The position numbers and the translations under genes are program-made. The notes beneath the pieces are model-generated. The model saw only the letters and a list, made by a program, of their open reading frames with translations. It was not told where the DNA came from and ran no database searches. DNA of 64,000 nucleotides from Thamnaconus septentrionalis. Its lineage: Eukaryota; Chordata; Actinopteri; Tetraodontiformes; Monacanthidae. Shown one piece after another: positions 1 to 12,591 of this stretch; the stretch's first letter is position 1; each line of letters opens with the position of its first letter. The stretch spans positions 2,020,861-2,084,860 of the forward strand of contig CM020501.1 in assembly GCA_009823395.1 (NCBI GenBank), given 5' to 3'.

Positions 1-195
1 CATTAGCAAGGGAATTAGCATATTGGTTCAGCCAAAAAGCCCTAAACCCTACCTTTGTCATTGTCATTATTATTATTATTATTATTATTTTTATTATCTT
101 TACAGACGTATGGATTAAAACACTGTTAGACTTAGCTTTGTCAGCTTAGCGTTGCTATGATGGCGTCTGGAACGTTTGCCTTTGAAAAGTGGATA

Positions 196-200
<5 letters not shown>

Positions 201-235
<35 letters not shown>
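201..235. repeat. (GT)n microsatellite
   Basis: About 17 uninterrupted GT units. In the erbb4 transcript it is a CA repeat about 280 nt downstream of the exon 5 donor. Confidence 0.95.
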
Positions 236-236
<1 letters not shown>

Positions 237-493
237 AGTGGGAATCGTGATGGGCAGGGGAAAAAATCTTTCTCATAAATGAGTGAACGGGCTGCTGGAG
301 GCTGAGCAGAACCGTGCAAACACGCACACACATACACACACACAAAAAAAAAAAAACTGCCGGAGGTCCATCATCATTTTCAGAGCGGAGCCACGACCGT
401 CGTAGCGCTAGCACCATTTTTTTTCTCTCTGTTTCACTGCTGCTTATTTGGCAGAGACCACTGCTCTCCAGGGGGTAAAGAGACTGTGTGCAT

Positions 494-508
494 TTGTGTG
501 TGTGTGTA
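494..508. repeat. Short GT (sense CA) repeat beside the exon 5 donor
   Basis: On the transcript the intron starts GTGAGTGTACACACACACAC, so a CA run sits within the first ~22 intron bases. CA repeats near 5' splice sites are known hnRNP L binding sites. Any regulatory role here is inference. Confidence 0.85.
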
Positions 509-515
509 CACTCAC

Positions 516-581
516 AGGTTTGGCACTGGTCCTCCTGGTTGCCCCAGCAGCGGCCATTACACGAGCGATGACAGCGTCGGC
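516..581 (-). CDS. erbb4: ERBB4 exon 5 (start of furin-like cysteine-rich domain)
   Basis: This 66-bp exon gives C-RRCHRSCNGRCWG-NQEDQCQT, the first cysteine module of the furin-like domain II. It is equivalent to human [22 protein letters not shown], with all cysteines kept. Domain II contains the dimerisation arm further downstream, which is not in this window. The acceptor is TTTCTTTTTTATTCTCTGTGTGTATTG ending in TAG. The donor is ACCT followed by GTGAGTGTAC. The 66-bp length equals the human exon. A CA repeat begins about 9 nt into intron 5 on the transcript. Confidence 0.93.
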
Positions 582-2349
582 CTACAATACACACAGAGAA
601 TAAAAAAGAAAGAAAAAGAAGTGCGTCAGGAAAAACTTTGAGACGGTTGAGACTCTTGAGACGGGTGAAACCTTCGACTGCCGGGACTTCATGCCTGCCA
701 GTGGGGACCCCATCATCACCGCCTCTTAATTGTCTGTGGGTTAATTGCACAGCAAGCAGGACGGAGCGTCAAAAGGCTGTCAGATGTGGCTACGCCCCCC
801 GACCTCCTCTACTCCCCATCGCTGTTATCTGTTAACGTTAAACACCGACTACAGTCGAGTCAGAGGCCTCCAATTTGTCAACCTCCACACTCTTGTCATC
901 TCGCCTTGCCCATCTTCTCTTCCTCCTCCTCTTCCTCCTCCACCGTCAAACAAATCAGCAAACATTATTTCCATATTGTAGTTTTGAAAATGGCTCTTTA
1001 TTTATTGGTGCTGAATCCAAGTTCTGGTTCAGCGGTACCTGAGACTGGGAGGTCGGGCATTCGGTGCTAAAGACTTTACCACTTCCCAAATCCTCCATGC
1101 CTCGTCCAGAGGGGGGCAGAGGTTTGGACTCGTAGGGTCGGACCACCCAGTGATTATTCAAGCGAGGCACACAGCTGCAGCTCCCTCAGGGCCGCTGGTC
1201 CGATGTCACCAACAAAACTTTTACATGCTTTGGTTGGGTGACAATTATCGGGACTTCAAGCGTGGCCTGCCGCCAGAACAAAGCAGAGACGGCTCGGCTC
1301 GTAGAAAGGTCAGCTCGCCTTTTTTCTTGTTGTTTCTTGCCCCCCACCCATGCCCACCAACACCACCACCCATCAAAGAATATTTCGACATCCACCAACG
1401 TCGCAATTTGGCGCCGGCCCTGTAGTTGCCCCCCTCTGACATGTTTTGATGCCGAGGCGGCGTCTTGTCACTTCTTAAAAAAACGAGTGAGAGGTCTCGT
1501 CCAAAGAAGTTCAAGAAGAAGAAGTAGAAGAAGAGGAGTGTCGGGCGACGCAGGAACGGCTTCTGGCGGCGGCCGAGTCAGACAAAGTGGGTGGCTTCCA
1601 AGCGGCTGTCAAACTCGCTGAAGTTTCAAAGGCGGCGCATCTGTCAGCGAGTCCGTGGGGCTCGCCACCACCGCCGCGACACAATGCCGAGGTTCACGCG
1701 TTGATCTAACACTATGTGATATCTTTAACCCCCCCCACTTGCTTTTCCAAATGAGCACCGGGCAACGGCAGGCGACTATAAAGAGATCAGCCGTGACTAC
1801 TGCCGCCGCTAGCGGCAGCGAGTCGGGCCCGTGGTATCTGTGTTGGCACGATGGTCGCATTTCACAGAGGATACCTCAAAGGAAGGAAGGGGTCTATTTT
1901 TGGTTCCTGTCCTGAGGTACTAGCTGCACTGGCACCGATACCAAACCCCCATACACCCCCCCGCCCATGGTATGTCTGTCGTTTGGTACCGCAGTATCCA
2001 CTGCATGTTGTTTAGCAAATAAACGTTAAAAAAGAAAGATTTGGGGAGTAATTTTAGGTATTTGTGGATCAAATGTTGAATGCTACCCAAGAAAGGATAA
2101 GTTGGGGCAAGTGCTCTTGTTCTTGCAATCTTTTACAAGATATTTTACAAGATAGCATGAACAAGTCCAGTTGCCTCAACTTAGCCCTTCTACATTTTAG
2201 TTGCCTGCACGACTGAAAAACTTCATGGACATAATGCTACCCAATGTGGCAAGAAGTTCGGGTAGGTGTCATGGCATGTCCAAACACTTGCATCACTGTC
2301 GTACCCGAGACAAAATTCAACACAAATTGCACCTGAGTGCGATACTCAC
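582..2349 (-). other. erbb4: Intron 4 of erbb4
   Basis: This 1768-bp intron is the shortest complete one here. It has a canonical GTGAGTATC donor at 2349 and a TTGTAG acceptor at 582. It contains mostly non-repetitive sequence with a TCC-rich stretch near 920-945 and a GAA cluster at 1505-1535. No gene or recognisable mobile element was found. Confidence 0.9.
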
Positions 2350-2484
2350 ATCCAAGGTTGCTGTTGTTGGACGGCACCACCAGCAACTCGGCGTGCTGGT
2401 TCTTGATGATGTCCTGCCAGTGGATGGTGTCGGCGTGGCACAGCAACTTGTTCTGGTCGACGTAAACTCCCCCGTTCAGGATCT
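2350..2484 (-). CDS. erbb4: ERBB4 exon 4 (end of L1 domain)
   Basis: This 135-bp exon matches human ERBB4 ~141-186: [44 protein letters not shown], plus split codons at both ends (G|AG Glu at the start, T|GC Cys at the end). It closes the L1 domain; the [13 protein letters not shown] segment is the conserved capping helix and strand region. The acceptor is a strong CU-rich tract ending ATCGCAG. The donor GTGAGTATC is near-consensus. In human this exon carries two N-x-S/T sequons (NLT and NGS). Here the NLT position reads LLV and only NNS remains, shifted by about one residue. The sequence just upstream in the transcript (2491-2540) is an unusually long CCTCCTC/CTTCTT pyrimidine tract. Confidence 0.96.
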
Positions 2485-5210
2485 CTGCGATGGAGGAGAA
2501 GAAGAAAAGAGGTGGTGGAGGAGGGGGGAAGAAGAGAAGTGGGGATGAGCAGCACATAGGCAGAGACGTACGCCAGTGGCAGGAAATCAATACTTCAAGG
2601 TTATGTCCAATTCCTTTGTCTCAGAGCGCCGTACGTATACCCACCAGGGAGTTCCCTGGGGCGCATCCATGCATGAAGATAAACGCTATTGACAAATGCA
2701 CATAGTAATTCAATCCCGCGTCCGCAGACAATCATATTCCATTAAGAACTGCTCTTCGCAAAAAAAATAAAAATAAAGTAAATGGATTTCGCTGTCCAAA
2801 CAAAAACAGCCCTGGCCTCGGAAAGAAATCCAAAGTGTAACGGCATTATGTTGTTATTGTTTTACCCCCCTCTTCCTCTTGTAATTAAGCATGTGGGATT
2901 TAAATAATTTCATTTAGTTTGAGAGCCTGATGGATTTAATGAGTCTGAATGTCGGTGAAAGACTTCTGACAATTGTGCCGAGGCGAAGACAGTAAACTGT
3001 CCCATGCTAATTTCAAAGTCCGTGCTAGGCAAATTCTACACTTGTTCATTTCTACACAAGGCTAATGCTAAGCTAATTCTGTGCCAAGGGCAACACTTGG
3101 CTAATTCTGCGCTGGACCAATCCTGGAGAGACCGTTCCTACTCTCGACAGGAAAATAAGGCCCTCCCACACTCGCTAAGTAATAGCAAAAATATGTTTTC
3201 TTTTCAAGGACTGATGCCCCGAACAGATGCCCTGCACACGGAGCGTTTATAATAAATCCTAATCCTTCTCCTGGTTGCTAATCCAGGTTTTGGACACAGA
3301 CGCAGAATGAAATGATGCCGGCGGTAGCGGCGGCGGCACCGCTAATCCTCCCGAGCCGTGACCCTGGACAAAAGAGAGGCAACACTTGGACAATCCTTCT
3401 CCGGGACACTGACTGACTGCATTATTTCACACAGTCGAGGGATTTAGATACAATCACCAGGCGCCGCTACCCCCCTTGAATATGAAGCGCTCCCATGAAA
3501 GTACTTGTCACAATAAATGAAATTTAATATAAAAGGTGGGGGTTGGGGGGTGCGGTTGCAGGAAACAATGTGGCCGAGATCAGGCTCCGGATTATGCAAA
3601 GGTAAAGAAGGGTATTATCTTCCCGCGGGCAGATTATTAACAGCGGGTGAGTTATAGTGGCCGATTCAGCGGCAGCCCAGGAAGCTAATCATTACCATCC
3701 GACACCCTGATTAAGGAAGTGGGCCTCGGCGGAGACGGTGGGGACATTTATTCAAAGCCCTCTTAGAAGGTGACACGGCGCTCCGTCTGCCCGCCGAATG
3801 GCCTACAGCCGCCGCTCCGTGTAATCATGTTCCCGTCACAATGGGCGATTTATCAGCCAGCTTCTGCTCTACATTCAACCGCCAGAGGAAGAAGGAGAAG
3901 AAGAAGAGGAGGAGGACGGACAGAGGAGGAGGAGGAGGAGGAGGCGACTGTGTTTTATTTAAATAACACAATCAGGAGCATCTGTGTTGCTGCTCCTGTT
4001 TGAAAAATATTGACCAACACGGAGAGAAGGGCAGAAGGGGAAGCGGATATATCGGTAGCATCCACTGGAGATATGGTGGAAGTGTTTTCTTCCCACCGCC
4101 ACTGCCGCCACAGGATTATAATCTGACACCCCCCCTCGATCTGTTCCTTTAATATGTCTGAACAACCAGGGGAGGATTAAGGACCTGGGATTGCTTCTAT
4201 TGGTTTCAAGTATTAAGACATGAAACTGGGCACTGCTCACTTTCATTAATGGTCAACATTCGCTGCTGACCACAGAAATTTTACGGTTGGAACAAGAGGC
4301 GTGGCTGGATTAAAGGGGTAGTTCAGCCTCCTTTGAATAAGTTGCTCCAATTGTTTCAAAATTGCACAAAATGATGAAAAATTGAGTCTGGTTTACTAGC
4401 TTTTTTCTTGGTGAGTCATTTGAGTGAATCAGAGGTGATGTACTTTTTTGGGGGTTCGGCCTGGATTACGGAAGCGATGACAAAGTGATAAATACAAACC
4501 GGAGTGACGGACACAGTTTCTCTAACAAATCAGGTCCCTGCAACTCCACGGCCCGTATCGGCCGGCTTGCTCCGTGATGCGCGACGGTCCCACTCCGCCG
4601 CACACCAGTCAGGAGAGGGAGTCCACTGACCCCGCCCATGCACATTGCTTTTACTTTGCTGCCGAGAAAAAAACGGTAGTTTCTGAGCAACCGTTGTGTG
4701 TTCTTCCGCGCTTACGTTTTTCACACGTTGGGCTACTTGATTTATTCCTGAATGGAACCACTGATCGACTGAGTCACAGCCAACTTGATTTGGGCCTCTG
4801 TCGGCATCTGCAGGAGGACTTTAACCTCTCACATTCACAAGCTACAGCCTGCTCCTCCTCCCTCTGGTCTGTCCCCTTGCATGAAGACTTTCTTAAGTTA
4901 GAAATGTAAATGTGGGGACAAACTCCCTGAACCCCCCCGACCCCATCCCCCAAAAAAACAAAAAAAACAACCTACAGCTGACCTGAAATAAACCGGCGCA
5001 ACCCGGAATCACCGCTGCCATCTGGCCACCGTCACAAATACTAAACCTCACCAGTTTTCCAGGCTTACCTACGGTGGAGATGGCGGCAGAGTGGAGCGTT
5101 TATCCGGGGGCCAGCGAAGGCGCTGCTGTGGTAATAAACCTGAAAGCGGGAGGTGCCTTAAGTTGAAAAAAAAAAGATTCTGCACGGCTAGGGAAAAAAA
5201 ATGTATTTAT

Positions 5211-5215
5211 GTATA

Positions 5216-5262
<47 letters not shown>
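5211..5262. repeat. (TA)n microsatellite
   Basis: About 52 bp of nearly pure TA dinucleotides with one GTA interruption near the start and ATACATACACA at the end. Confidence 0.95.
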
Positions 5263-5265
<3 letters not shown>

Positions 5266-8200
5266 CACAGGTCAACCGTTAATAAGGAGGCGCTCCAATT
5301 TGATATTCAGCTCAGATACATCTATTTTCAGAACACTAGGCACCACCACAACAATTAAAAAAAAAAGGAGCTGCCGCTGCCTCCGCCTTGTGCACAGGTC
5401 ACACATGATACAAGAGCGGCGTCGGCTCAAAAACAAGCTGCTGCCGCCATCGCGGCAAAAGTTGATAAATTGTCTAATTAAAGGGCAAAACTGCGGCCCC
5501 GAAATTAATGACTTAACACTTGAGGGAGCCTGATAATGTAGCGTAATAGGATGAGGAAGTAACCTTTAAACACCCGCTGTTTTTGAAGTTCACACTAGGC
5601 GATCAATTTTAAATGCAAACCAACTTGCAGGCGGTGGCGGCAGGGAAGGAAAGATCGGTGATCACGGCGCAGGGACGGGAAACGGTCTGGAGCGAATCGA
5701 GGACAGATCCCGTTGAGGAAAAGGAAATGGAGTCCCTTTCCCATCGCTGGGGCCGAGCGAAGAGCTACTTCTTGTTAAGTAGCGGCGGTGGCGGCAAGAG
5801 CACCAATCAGCGGCCGGCGGTAGTTGATGAGTCACTCTCATCAGGCGGTGGCCACTTGTCTCCATCGTCTCTCTCATTGATAATTACGCTGATGAATGAG
5901 GCCATAACGGCGAGGCTCATTGTCTCGTCCTCCTCGCTAACTCAACCGGAAGAAGTCAGAGACGTGGCCGCCATCAGGATCGTCCCTCCGTCTGTGCCGA
6001 CACGACTCGAGGAAGCCAGGGAGGGGGACAGGAAGTGGAGAGGATAGCTCTTGGCTGCTCCCACTCTTCATTTCCTGTTGCTAGGCTGCACTGATGGCGA
6101 GGGGAAACCCCACGACTGAACGTCTCACACGGGGACACACGTGACTACCGACTGAGAAACAGTTCCTCGTGGACAAACCTTCAGATCTGCCGTATTTTTT
6201 CCTTTCAACTTGATTCTCGTCGCTTCTCTTCAGGGTTCCAATTAAAAAGTCTTTTACATACACTGAGGCATCTAGCTGTGCAACAGGATGTTTTGTCGCA
6301 AGGATTCAATCTTTTGCAACGACTCAGGAGAAACCTGGTGACCAACTTCAGGGAGTTTCAGCAAATTTTTGGGAGGCTTTTGACTTAAAAGTAAGCAAGT
6401 CAAAGGTCCTGGGCCCTAAAACCGAGAGTTTGTCGTGGTGAAGGTGTCGTCGGCTGTGTGCATCCACGCACCACTTCCTGCTGCCGCCGACAGCTGGCGC
6501 GGCAGAAGGTAGCGGAGCATCTCGGGTAAAACAAATTGCCTTCATTTTCTTTGAGTGCGACGTCTCCTGCGACTCTGCGGAAAATAACGACTCACATGAG
6601 AGCCAATAAAGTCGGAAAAAGGAAAAATTGGCAACGGGCTCAGTTTATCTGTCGCTGTCCCGCGCAACAGTTTATGTAGCGTGTGGAGGAGGAGGAGGGG
6701 GGAGGAAGATAGGAAAAATGGTATCACCACGTTGGTACGCCGGCCGAGGAGGAAAGTAACACAAAAGCAAGGCTACGTTGTAAAGCCGACGGGCGTCCGT
6801 GGTGAGGATTTCACAGGGCACTTTGAACTTCACATGGGGTGCAACAGCGCCGCCGCAACGGGATCAGACGTAGCGGGAGAACAATGAAGCGTCGAGTTCC
6901 CCCCTCCCACCCCAAACCCCCCACCCTCACCCGCCCCGCACCACGGCAAGGGCCTCTTTCATCTTATGGCTCCAACTGCCCACAATGCATTGCATCGTTC
7001 GGCTGAACTCTACTCGGGCAGGACGAGAACAAAGAGTAGGATCCGAGAGGAAAAGAAAGAAAAGAACGAAGGGAGGAATTCCCCTGCTGTATTCAAGAGT
7101 TGTGAATTCCAAACAAGTTTTTTTTTTTTTTGGTGTCCAACGTGAGAGTTTTTTTTTTATTACAGGGGCTGTGCAAGTCTTGGAAGCAAAAACAAGGGAA
7201 TCAAACAACAAACAAAAACCCCCGGATTCAGATTTAGAAGTTTGAGGTAAACACACTGCCGCTGGCTGAAAACAAGCGGCCGGCGGTCTCAAGGGAAACC
7301 CCACCCTCCCTTCTCCCCATCCCCCAACCCCACAACGCTGAGACGGTGCCGAAGTGCCTGGAGAGTGTTTGCTCTCCGCGGCAGTCGCCAGAGAGTGAAG
7401 AAGACGGTCGCAATTTCCCCGAAATAACTGTTAGCGTCTCCAGACTGCAAACAAGCCGGCGGCGGTGGCAGCGGTTCGGGAGCAGGCGTAAAGTCGTTAG
7501 CGGTTGTTTTCATAGCAAATGACTCTGTTACAGCTGCGGCAATCCCAGAGACTCGAGTAAGGCTGGCTACCATTCAAAATGTTTTTGATACAATGCCAAT
7601 ACCTTAGTTTTGATTGATTTGAAAATACATTGTTGTGCAGAACTTTTACTATTTGTTCTCCATTTTTAGTTCCTGATCACCTATTTTGTTGCACTGACTG
7701 ATCTATTGATGTTTGACTACAAAGTCTAAGCATTATCACCACCTCCTGGAAGACCAGAAGACAAGACCTTAGGAGCTGGTCCAGCGTGGGCAGCATTTTT
7801 AATGGATGATCTGACCGTCCAACTGCCTCCGGTCATGGCCCTCGACTTGGTTTTGTTGGGGGGGCGTCCATCTTGGTGGCGGTGGAGGCGGATCTCCAGA
7901 GTCCCATTCGGCTGGTTATTAGCTTTGCCACCAGCCAAAGAAGTATTGGCGTTGATGACAAATGGGCGGAAAGGGGGAGACAGAGTGGGAAGGGGAGGTT
8001 CTCTATCCAACACCAACCCCGACCTTCCTCTACCGCTCATCACCGCCGCGTCCTCACCAATAACCATAATCGCGTTCTGAAGCTCCCTGATTAAATTTCC
8101 GCAGTCTCCGATGATATTGTTTTGCGATGAATCCTGATGAAAAACGCTTTCACGTTAGGAGGTGGCGGCAGCACCGCCGGAGGAGGCAGCATCTGAACGG

Positions 8201-8651
8201 TGGATTTTCTCTAAAACCGAGCGGCGTCACCCGCTGCATCTGCGTATAAAAAATTCCACAAAAAAAATTAAACTTCTGGGGTCTCATTACTTCAAGTTCA
8301 TCCTTTAAGTATTAGCGTATCTTTGGGCGAGGTGGGTAGTGAGAAAGAAAGAAAGAAAGAAGACCAAGAAGAAGAAGAAGAAGAAGAAATCTTTAGAGGT
8401 GACACAAAATGCAATCAAGGCGAATGAGAAGTCAGCAAATTCAATAACTGAGGCAAATGAAAATGGAAGCGGAGACTCTGCACTTAAAGGCGGGATAGGC
8501 CGGCGGGGGCCCCTCTAATAAGCCCCTCTTCTGTCGCCGCTTCCCTGCATCTAAATTAAGGCCCCGGCTCCTCCAATCAGCGGCCGCAAACAAAAGAGCC
8601 GGGCCAGAGAGACGAGAGGCGAGAGCCGCAGTGCATACTGATGGCGACGAC

Positions 8652-8720
8652 AAAAAAAAAAAAAAAAATGCGGCGCTGGTCATCATCAGCTGTGTGTGTG
8701 TGTGTGTGTGTGTGCGTGTG
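8652..8720. repeat. Poly-A followed by (GT)n
   Basis: A 17-bp A run (8652-8668), a 22-bp unique spacer, then a GT repeat from about 8691 to 8720. Confidence 0.9.
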
Positions 8721-10991
8721 TTGGCAGGGAGAGAGATAAGTGGCGGATGTGTTAACACACCGGCGGCTCTTATCAGTTTGGTGAAAAATGTCGTTAAAGG
8801 AGGAGGACGCGGCGGAGGTGAGAGACAAACGAGATGGCTGACGATAACCTCGCTAATATACGGGACGCATGTCTGGTTTTTTTTTTTTTGCTTTTTAATG
8901 CATTTTGGAGATTTTAATTTCGAGCTCTCAGAGAAGTGGGGCGCGTCACTCCAAATGTCTTGGCTCGACAACGTCGAGGGAAAAGAAGTGAAGATTAAAT
9001 GGGTGGGTGTGGAGAGGAGGAAGTACTGAAAGGACACAGGAAGTCAGGTGGGCTGGCGCTGAAAGACGTCCAATTAAATACAAGCTTGCAAACAGCCAAA
9101 ATTATTGTATTAACAATAACATTCGCAGTTGGCTGACTACCTACTGAAATTCTACGGCTACGCGTGATTAGCGTAGCATGCTAATCTCCTACCTCCTTCT
9201 CCACCCCTTGGTGTGGTGGCTTGGTTCACTAAACTAAAAAGCCATGCAAAGTCTTTTCCCTGCTCTCGGTATGACTTCTCCGACTGTTACAGGGTTAAAC
9301 CGCTTTCAAAAGCTTCCTTGTAATTTCATTTTCTTCGACAGAAGCGAGTCCACACACACCTACCCAGAAAAAAATAATTAAAAAAAGAAAAAGTGCTTTC
9401 CACTGACTCCAGTAATTGAAGCGTTGTTGCTGACCTGTTGTCGTGTCCCCCCCAGTACTGAGGGGCTAAGGGAGAGGGGAGGGGGTCAAGCAGCTGACTC
9501 ACCCAATAAATTGCCACGTTCAGTCTCAGAGTCCAAAACAAGTCGCCCGCCGGTCGTCGGCCCCCTCTCACCTCTCTCAAAAGCTTTTTCCTTACTTTTT
9601 TTTCACTCTATTATTGTAAAAAGAAAATAGCCAAGCGAGTGGCGGCAGAACGCTGGGCTAGAATTTAGAGGGCACTCTGAATGGACCGTAGGGGAGCCAT
9701 CAAGACGGTAAAACTGCTGAGCGGCGTGGCTCATAACTGGAAATGTGAGCTATTATTAAACGTCCACTCTGGAGTCGGGCAGCCAGAGCACTGAAAAAAA
9801 ATAAAAAAATTGGGGGAAGAAATGCCTGTGTGTGTGTGTGCAAGTGCCGGAACACCTGCAGCTAGTGTGGCCCAGTAAGCCCCCCAAAAAGTCGCCCCTC
9901 GCAATTCAAAGTCGCACTCGTTACACAATAATTCCGCCGAGACGTGTCAACAGTGAAGGAGCTAACCCTCGGCGTCAAAACCCACACCTACGACGGGGCC
10001 AAAACGGGTAATTTGTTATTTGCCGGCCTGCCGGCGGGCACCAAGCAGAGCACTCATCTCACCGCTCGGGGTAATTTGGGACACACACACGCACGCAAAC
10101 ACACACAAGCGCGCACAAACAACTCATGAAAGCAATAGAAATCAGCTATGACCACTAAATTGCCTCCATCTGGTTTTCCGCCGTGTATTTATGGCAAAGG
10201 ATGCAGATCAATTAGTGGGTGCCGGGGAGCTGCGGCGCTAATGGAAGTGGAGGATGCAGCAGCACCAGCAGCAGCGGTGGCTCCCCGGAAGGGGCGCAGT
10301 GATGGGCAGGGCAATAAATAACAAGAATTTTGGTAAATTACAGATGTTGTTTATAGAAATGACGTAATTTCCTGTAATTTTAGGAAGCCAACGACTGCTA
10401 CTAACTGGGTTTGTCTTTGGCAACTCCTACTGGTTTGAGGCTGTACGCACAAAGATGCACTCATTCCGAAACATAAAAATTTTCCACTTTCTAAGTGAAA
10501 AGAAGTGTTTTTTAATCAACTAACTTTGACCGCTAACCCGTGCTAGCTGTCAATTACCGCTACTTTCGCTACAAAGTCCACCTAACAGCTGACTTGTTTT
10601 TATTATTTTTTTTCATTTCAAACAAAACCTTAGCCAACCCGACCCCAAGTCTCCTCTAATGAAGGCGGAGTCGAGAGACTCTGTGGCTGCCGCTGGTTCA
10701 GAACGGAGGTCGGCCGCTAACGACCTGCTAGCGGGCCGGGTGTCACCGCGCTGGTGGAAGTGAGCGCCGGCATCAAAGCGCATGGTGTGTGCATGGGGGG
10801 AGAGGGAAGGGGCAGGCGGGCTTGCCCCCACCCCGCCAAGGGGCTATTACTGCCCCCGTTAGAGATCATGTGGCCCCTCGACTTCCAGACGTGGCAGTGC
10901 CGCTAATGGAGGTGAAGCCAACACCTCCAGGAGGATTTGAACAAAAAAGAAAACAAGATGAAACGTTTGAAGACTTCTGCGGTGGTGGGAC

Positions 10992-11017
10992 AAAAAAAAA
11001 AAAAAAAAAAAAAAAAA
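10992..11017. repeat. Poly-A homopolymer (26 bp)
   Basis: An uninterrupted A run. No SINE or LINE head is recognisable on its 5' side, so I class it as simple repeat. Confidence 0.9.
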
Positions 11018-11907
11018 CAGGACGTCAGGAGACGGCGGTGAGACAAGGTGTCAATACCAATGAAAGTAAAAATTTTCGGTGAGATCCAGCACCATAGCGA
11101 GTTCTGTTTTTTGTCCCTTAGCTACGTGCTAGTAGCGGGTCACTTCCTGTCTGGGATGTCTCAGCAGGATGTCGGGAATCTCAGGAAGTGTGCTGGGGGG
11201 TGCGGGGTGGCGGCCCTGCGCGGCATTACATAACTGGGTTGTGGGATTGGTGTTTTCTGTGTGTTTCCAGTAGCAGTTTGCTGGTGTTGATGCTGTGTGC
11301 TGCTGTTTTGAGGAAGATGAAAGCAGCCAAAAAAAAAAAAAAAAAAAGGAAAAAAAACTTTATTTCACAGGCGCGAAGCGAAGGCGCTCGCTGGCTCGCA
11401 GTATTTTCTGGGCAAGCAAAGCAGCGTTTGAAGCTCGCAGATATGTTTTAATCATTTGCCGCCTTAATGATGACACTCCATTCATTATTAATGGAGCCTC
11501 GTCCCTCCTCGCAGCGGTCCTGGCTAAGAGCTGGAATCAGCGTTAGCTGCCTCTTTTTTCCCCTATTTTTTCTTTCCCTTTTTTGCTCTATTTGATCTTT
11601 GGGTAATTGCACTGTGTTTTGGAGATCACACCAGGGGCTTTTAGGTTAAATAACACGCCAGAGGAGGAAGTGGGTTTTTTACCACGGGTACACGATTCCA
11701 AACTAAGTCGCATCTGTACTCTGATAAAAAAAAAAATTTGCCATTACAGTATAGTTGGAGTTGGAAAAAGAACAAAAACATCAGAAGCAGAAAATCTTCA
11801 ATGTGAACCTTTACCAGGATTTCACCTATGAGGTGTGTGTGTGAATTTCTCTATATTTTGTATTTTGTCTCAAAAATAGACAAATACATAACTTAATAAG
11901 AAAATAA

Positions 11908-12591
11908 GGGCGTATTCAGACCTGCCCTGTTTGGTTCGGACTAAACCAAAAAAGTCCTTTGTGCGGACCTTTTGGACTGGTGTGAATACAAACCAGCGAA
12001 CTCTGGTGCGGAGCAAACAGCCGGTCCGTCACCTCGCCGGAGAGGTGGTCTCGGTTCGCTTCCAAACGAACCATGGTGCGGGTTCGGTTGATGTGTGAAA
12101 GCGACCGCACTGTGGTTCGAACCAGTTCTGAAATCCCACACCTTTTTACACGTCACAGGTTTCCGTAGCCACAGCCATTATTGGAAATACTGTTTTGGTT
12201 AGCATAGTCGAACGTTTACTAGTATGTAGTCGGACCGTCAGGCTAACACGAGTCATGGTTCAACGTGGATCAGTGAGGAGACGGTTCTTGCAAAACGTCT
12301 TCGATGTCGCAAAATGGCAAACATCTCCTCATAAAATCGACGTTGCATCAAAAGCCTCTGATGCTCCAAATTACCTGCAAATGCTCGTAACTGTCTGTGA
12401 AAAAAATCATTATGAGCATTTTGTCCAATGATTGAATGATCTTTGTACACGTCGGTTTTATTGTCAAATCCTGGGACTCTTGCGAAAATTGCAATGTGAA
12501 AAGGAACTGCACCAAACCAAAAAAGATACATTGTATTTTGGTCCGGACCAAAGAAAGCGAGTTAAAGGACTTTCCTGGTGTGAATACGCCC
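11908..12591. mobile_element. Non-autonomous PIF/Harbinger-like DNA transposon
   Basis: This 684-bp element has terminal inverted repeats GGGCGTATTCAGACC (left) and GGGCGTATTCACACC (right end, reverse complement). It is flanked on both sides by TAA (11905-11907 and 12592-12594). A TAA/TTA 3-bp target duplication is typical of PIF/Harbinger elements. Subterminal GGTTCGGAC and GGTCCGGAC motifs echo the inverted symmetry. No transposase frame is present; the short frames inside are unremarkable. It lies in intron 3 of erbb4. A hAT origin is less likely because no 8-bp duplication is visible. Confidence 0.75.

Larger units (their letters stand above)
1..515 (-). other. erbb4: Intron 5 of erbb4 (5' end, partial)
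   Basis: This begins with donor GTGAGTGTAC at 515 and continues past the window edge. It contains a CA repeat close to the donor (transcript sense, 494-508), a second CA/A tract at 319-355, a long (CA)n in transcript sense at 201-235, and an ATT-rich run at 67-97. I see no other coding or RNA feature. Confidence 0.85.

Noticed and set aside
115..750. 211-residue minus-strand open frame read as one gene
   Set aside because: Only residues from 516-581 are coding (ERBB4 exon 5), bounded by splice sites; the rest is intron, with CA-repeat-derived HTHTHT.
1240..1620. Frames at 1238-1621 and 1245-1514 as an extra exon
   Set aside because: No similarity to ErbB proteins, and human exons 4 and 5 are adjacent with no known exon between.
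2201..2548. 115-residue plus-strand frame overlapping exon 4
   Set aside because: It is the antisense shadow of ERBB4 exon 4, whose minus frame matches a known protein.
8441..9037. 198-residue minus-strand frame
   Set aside because: Contains HTHTHT and FFFFF from GT and A tracts; no homology recognised.
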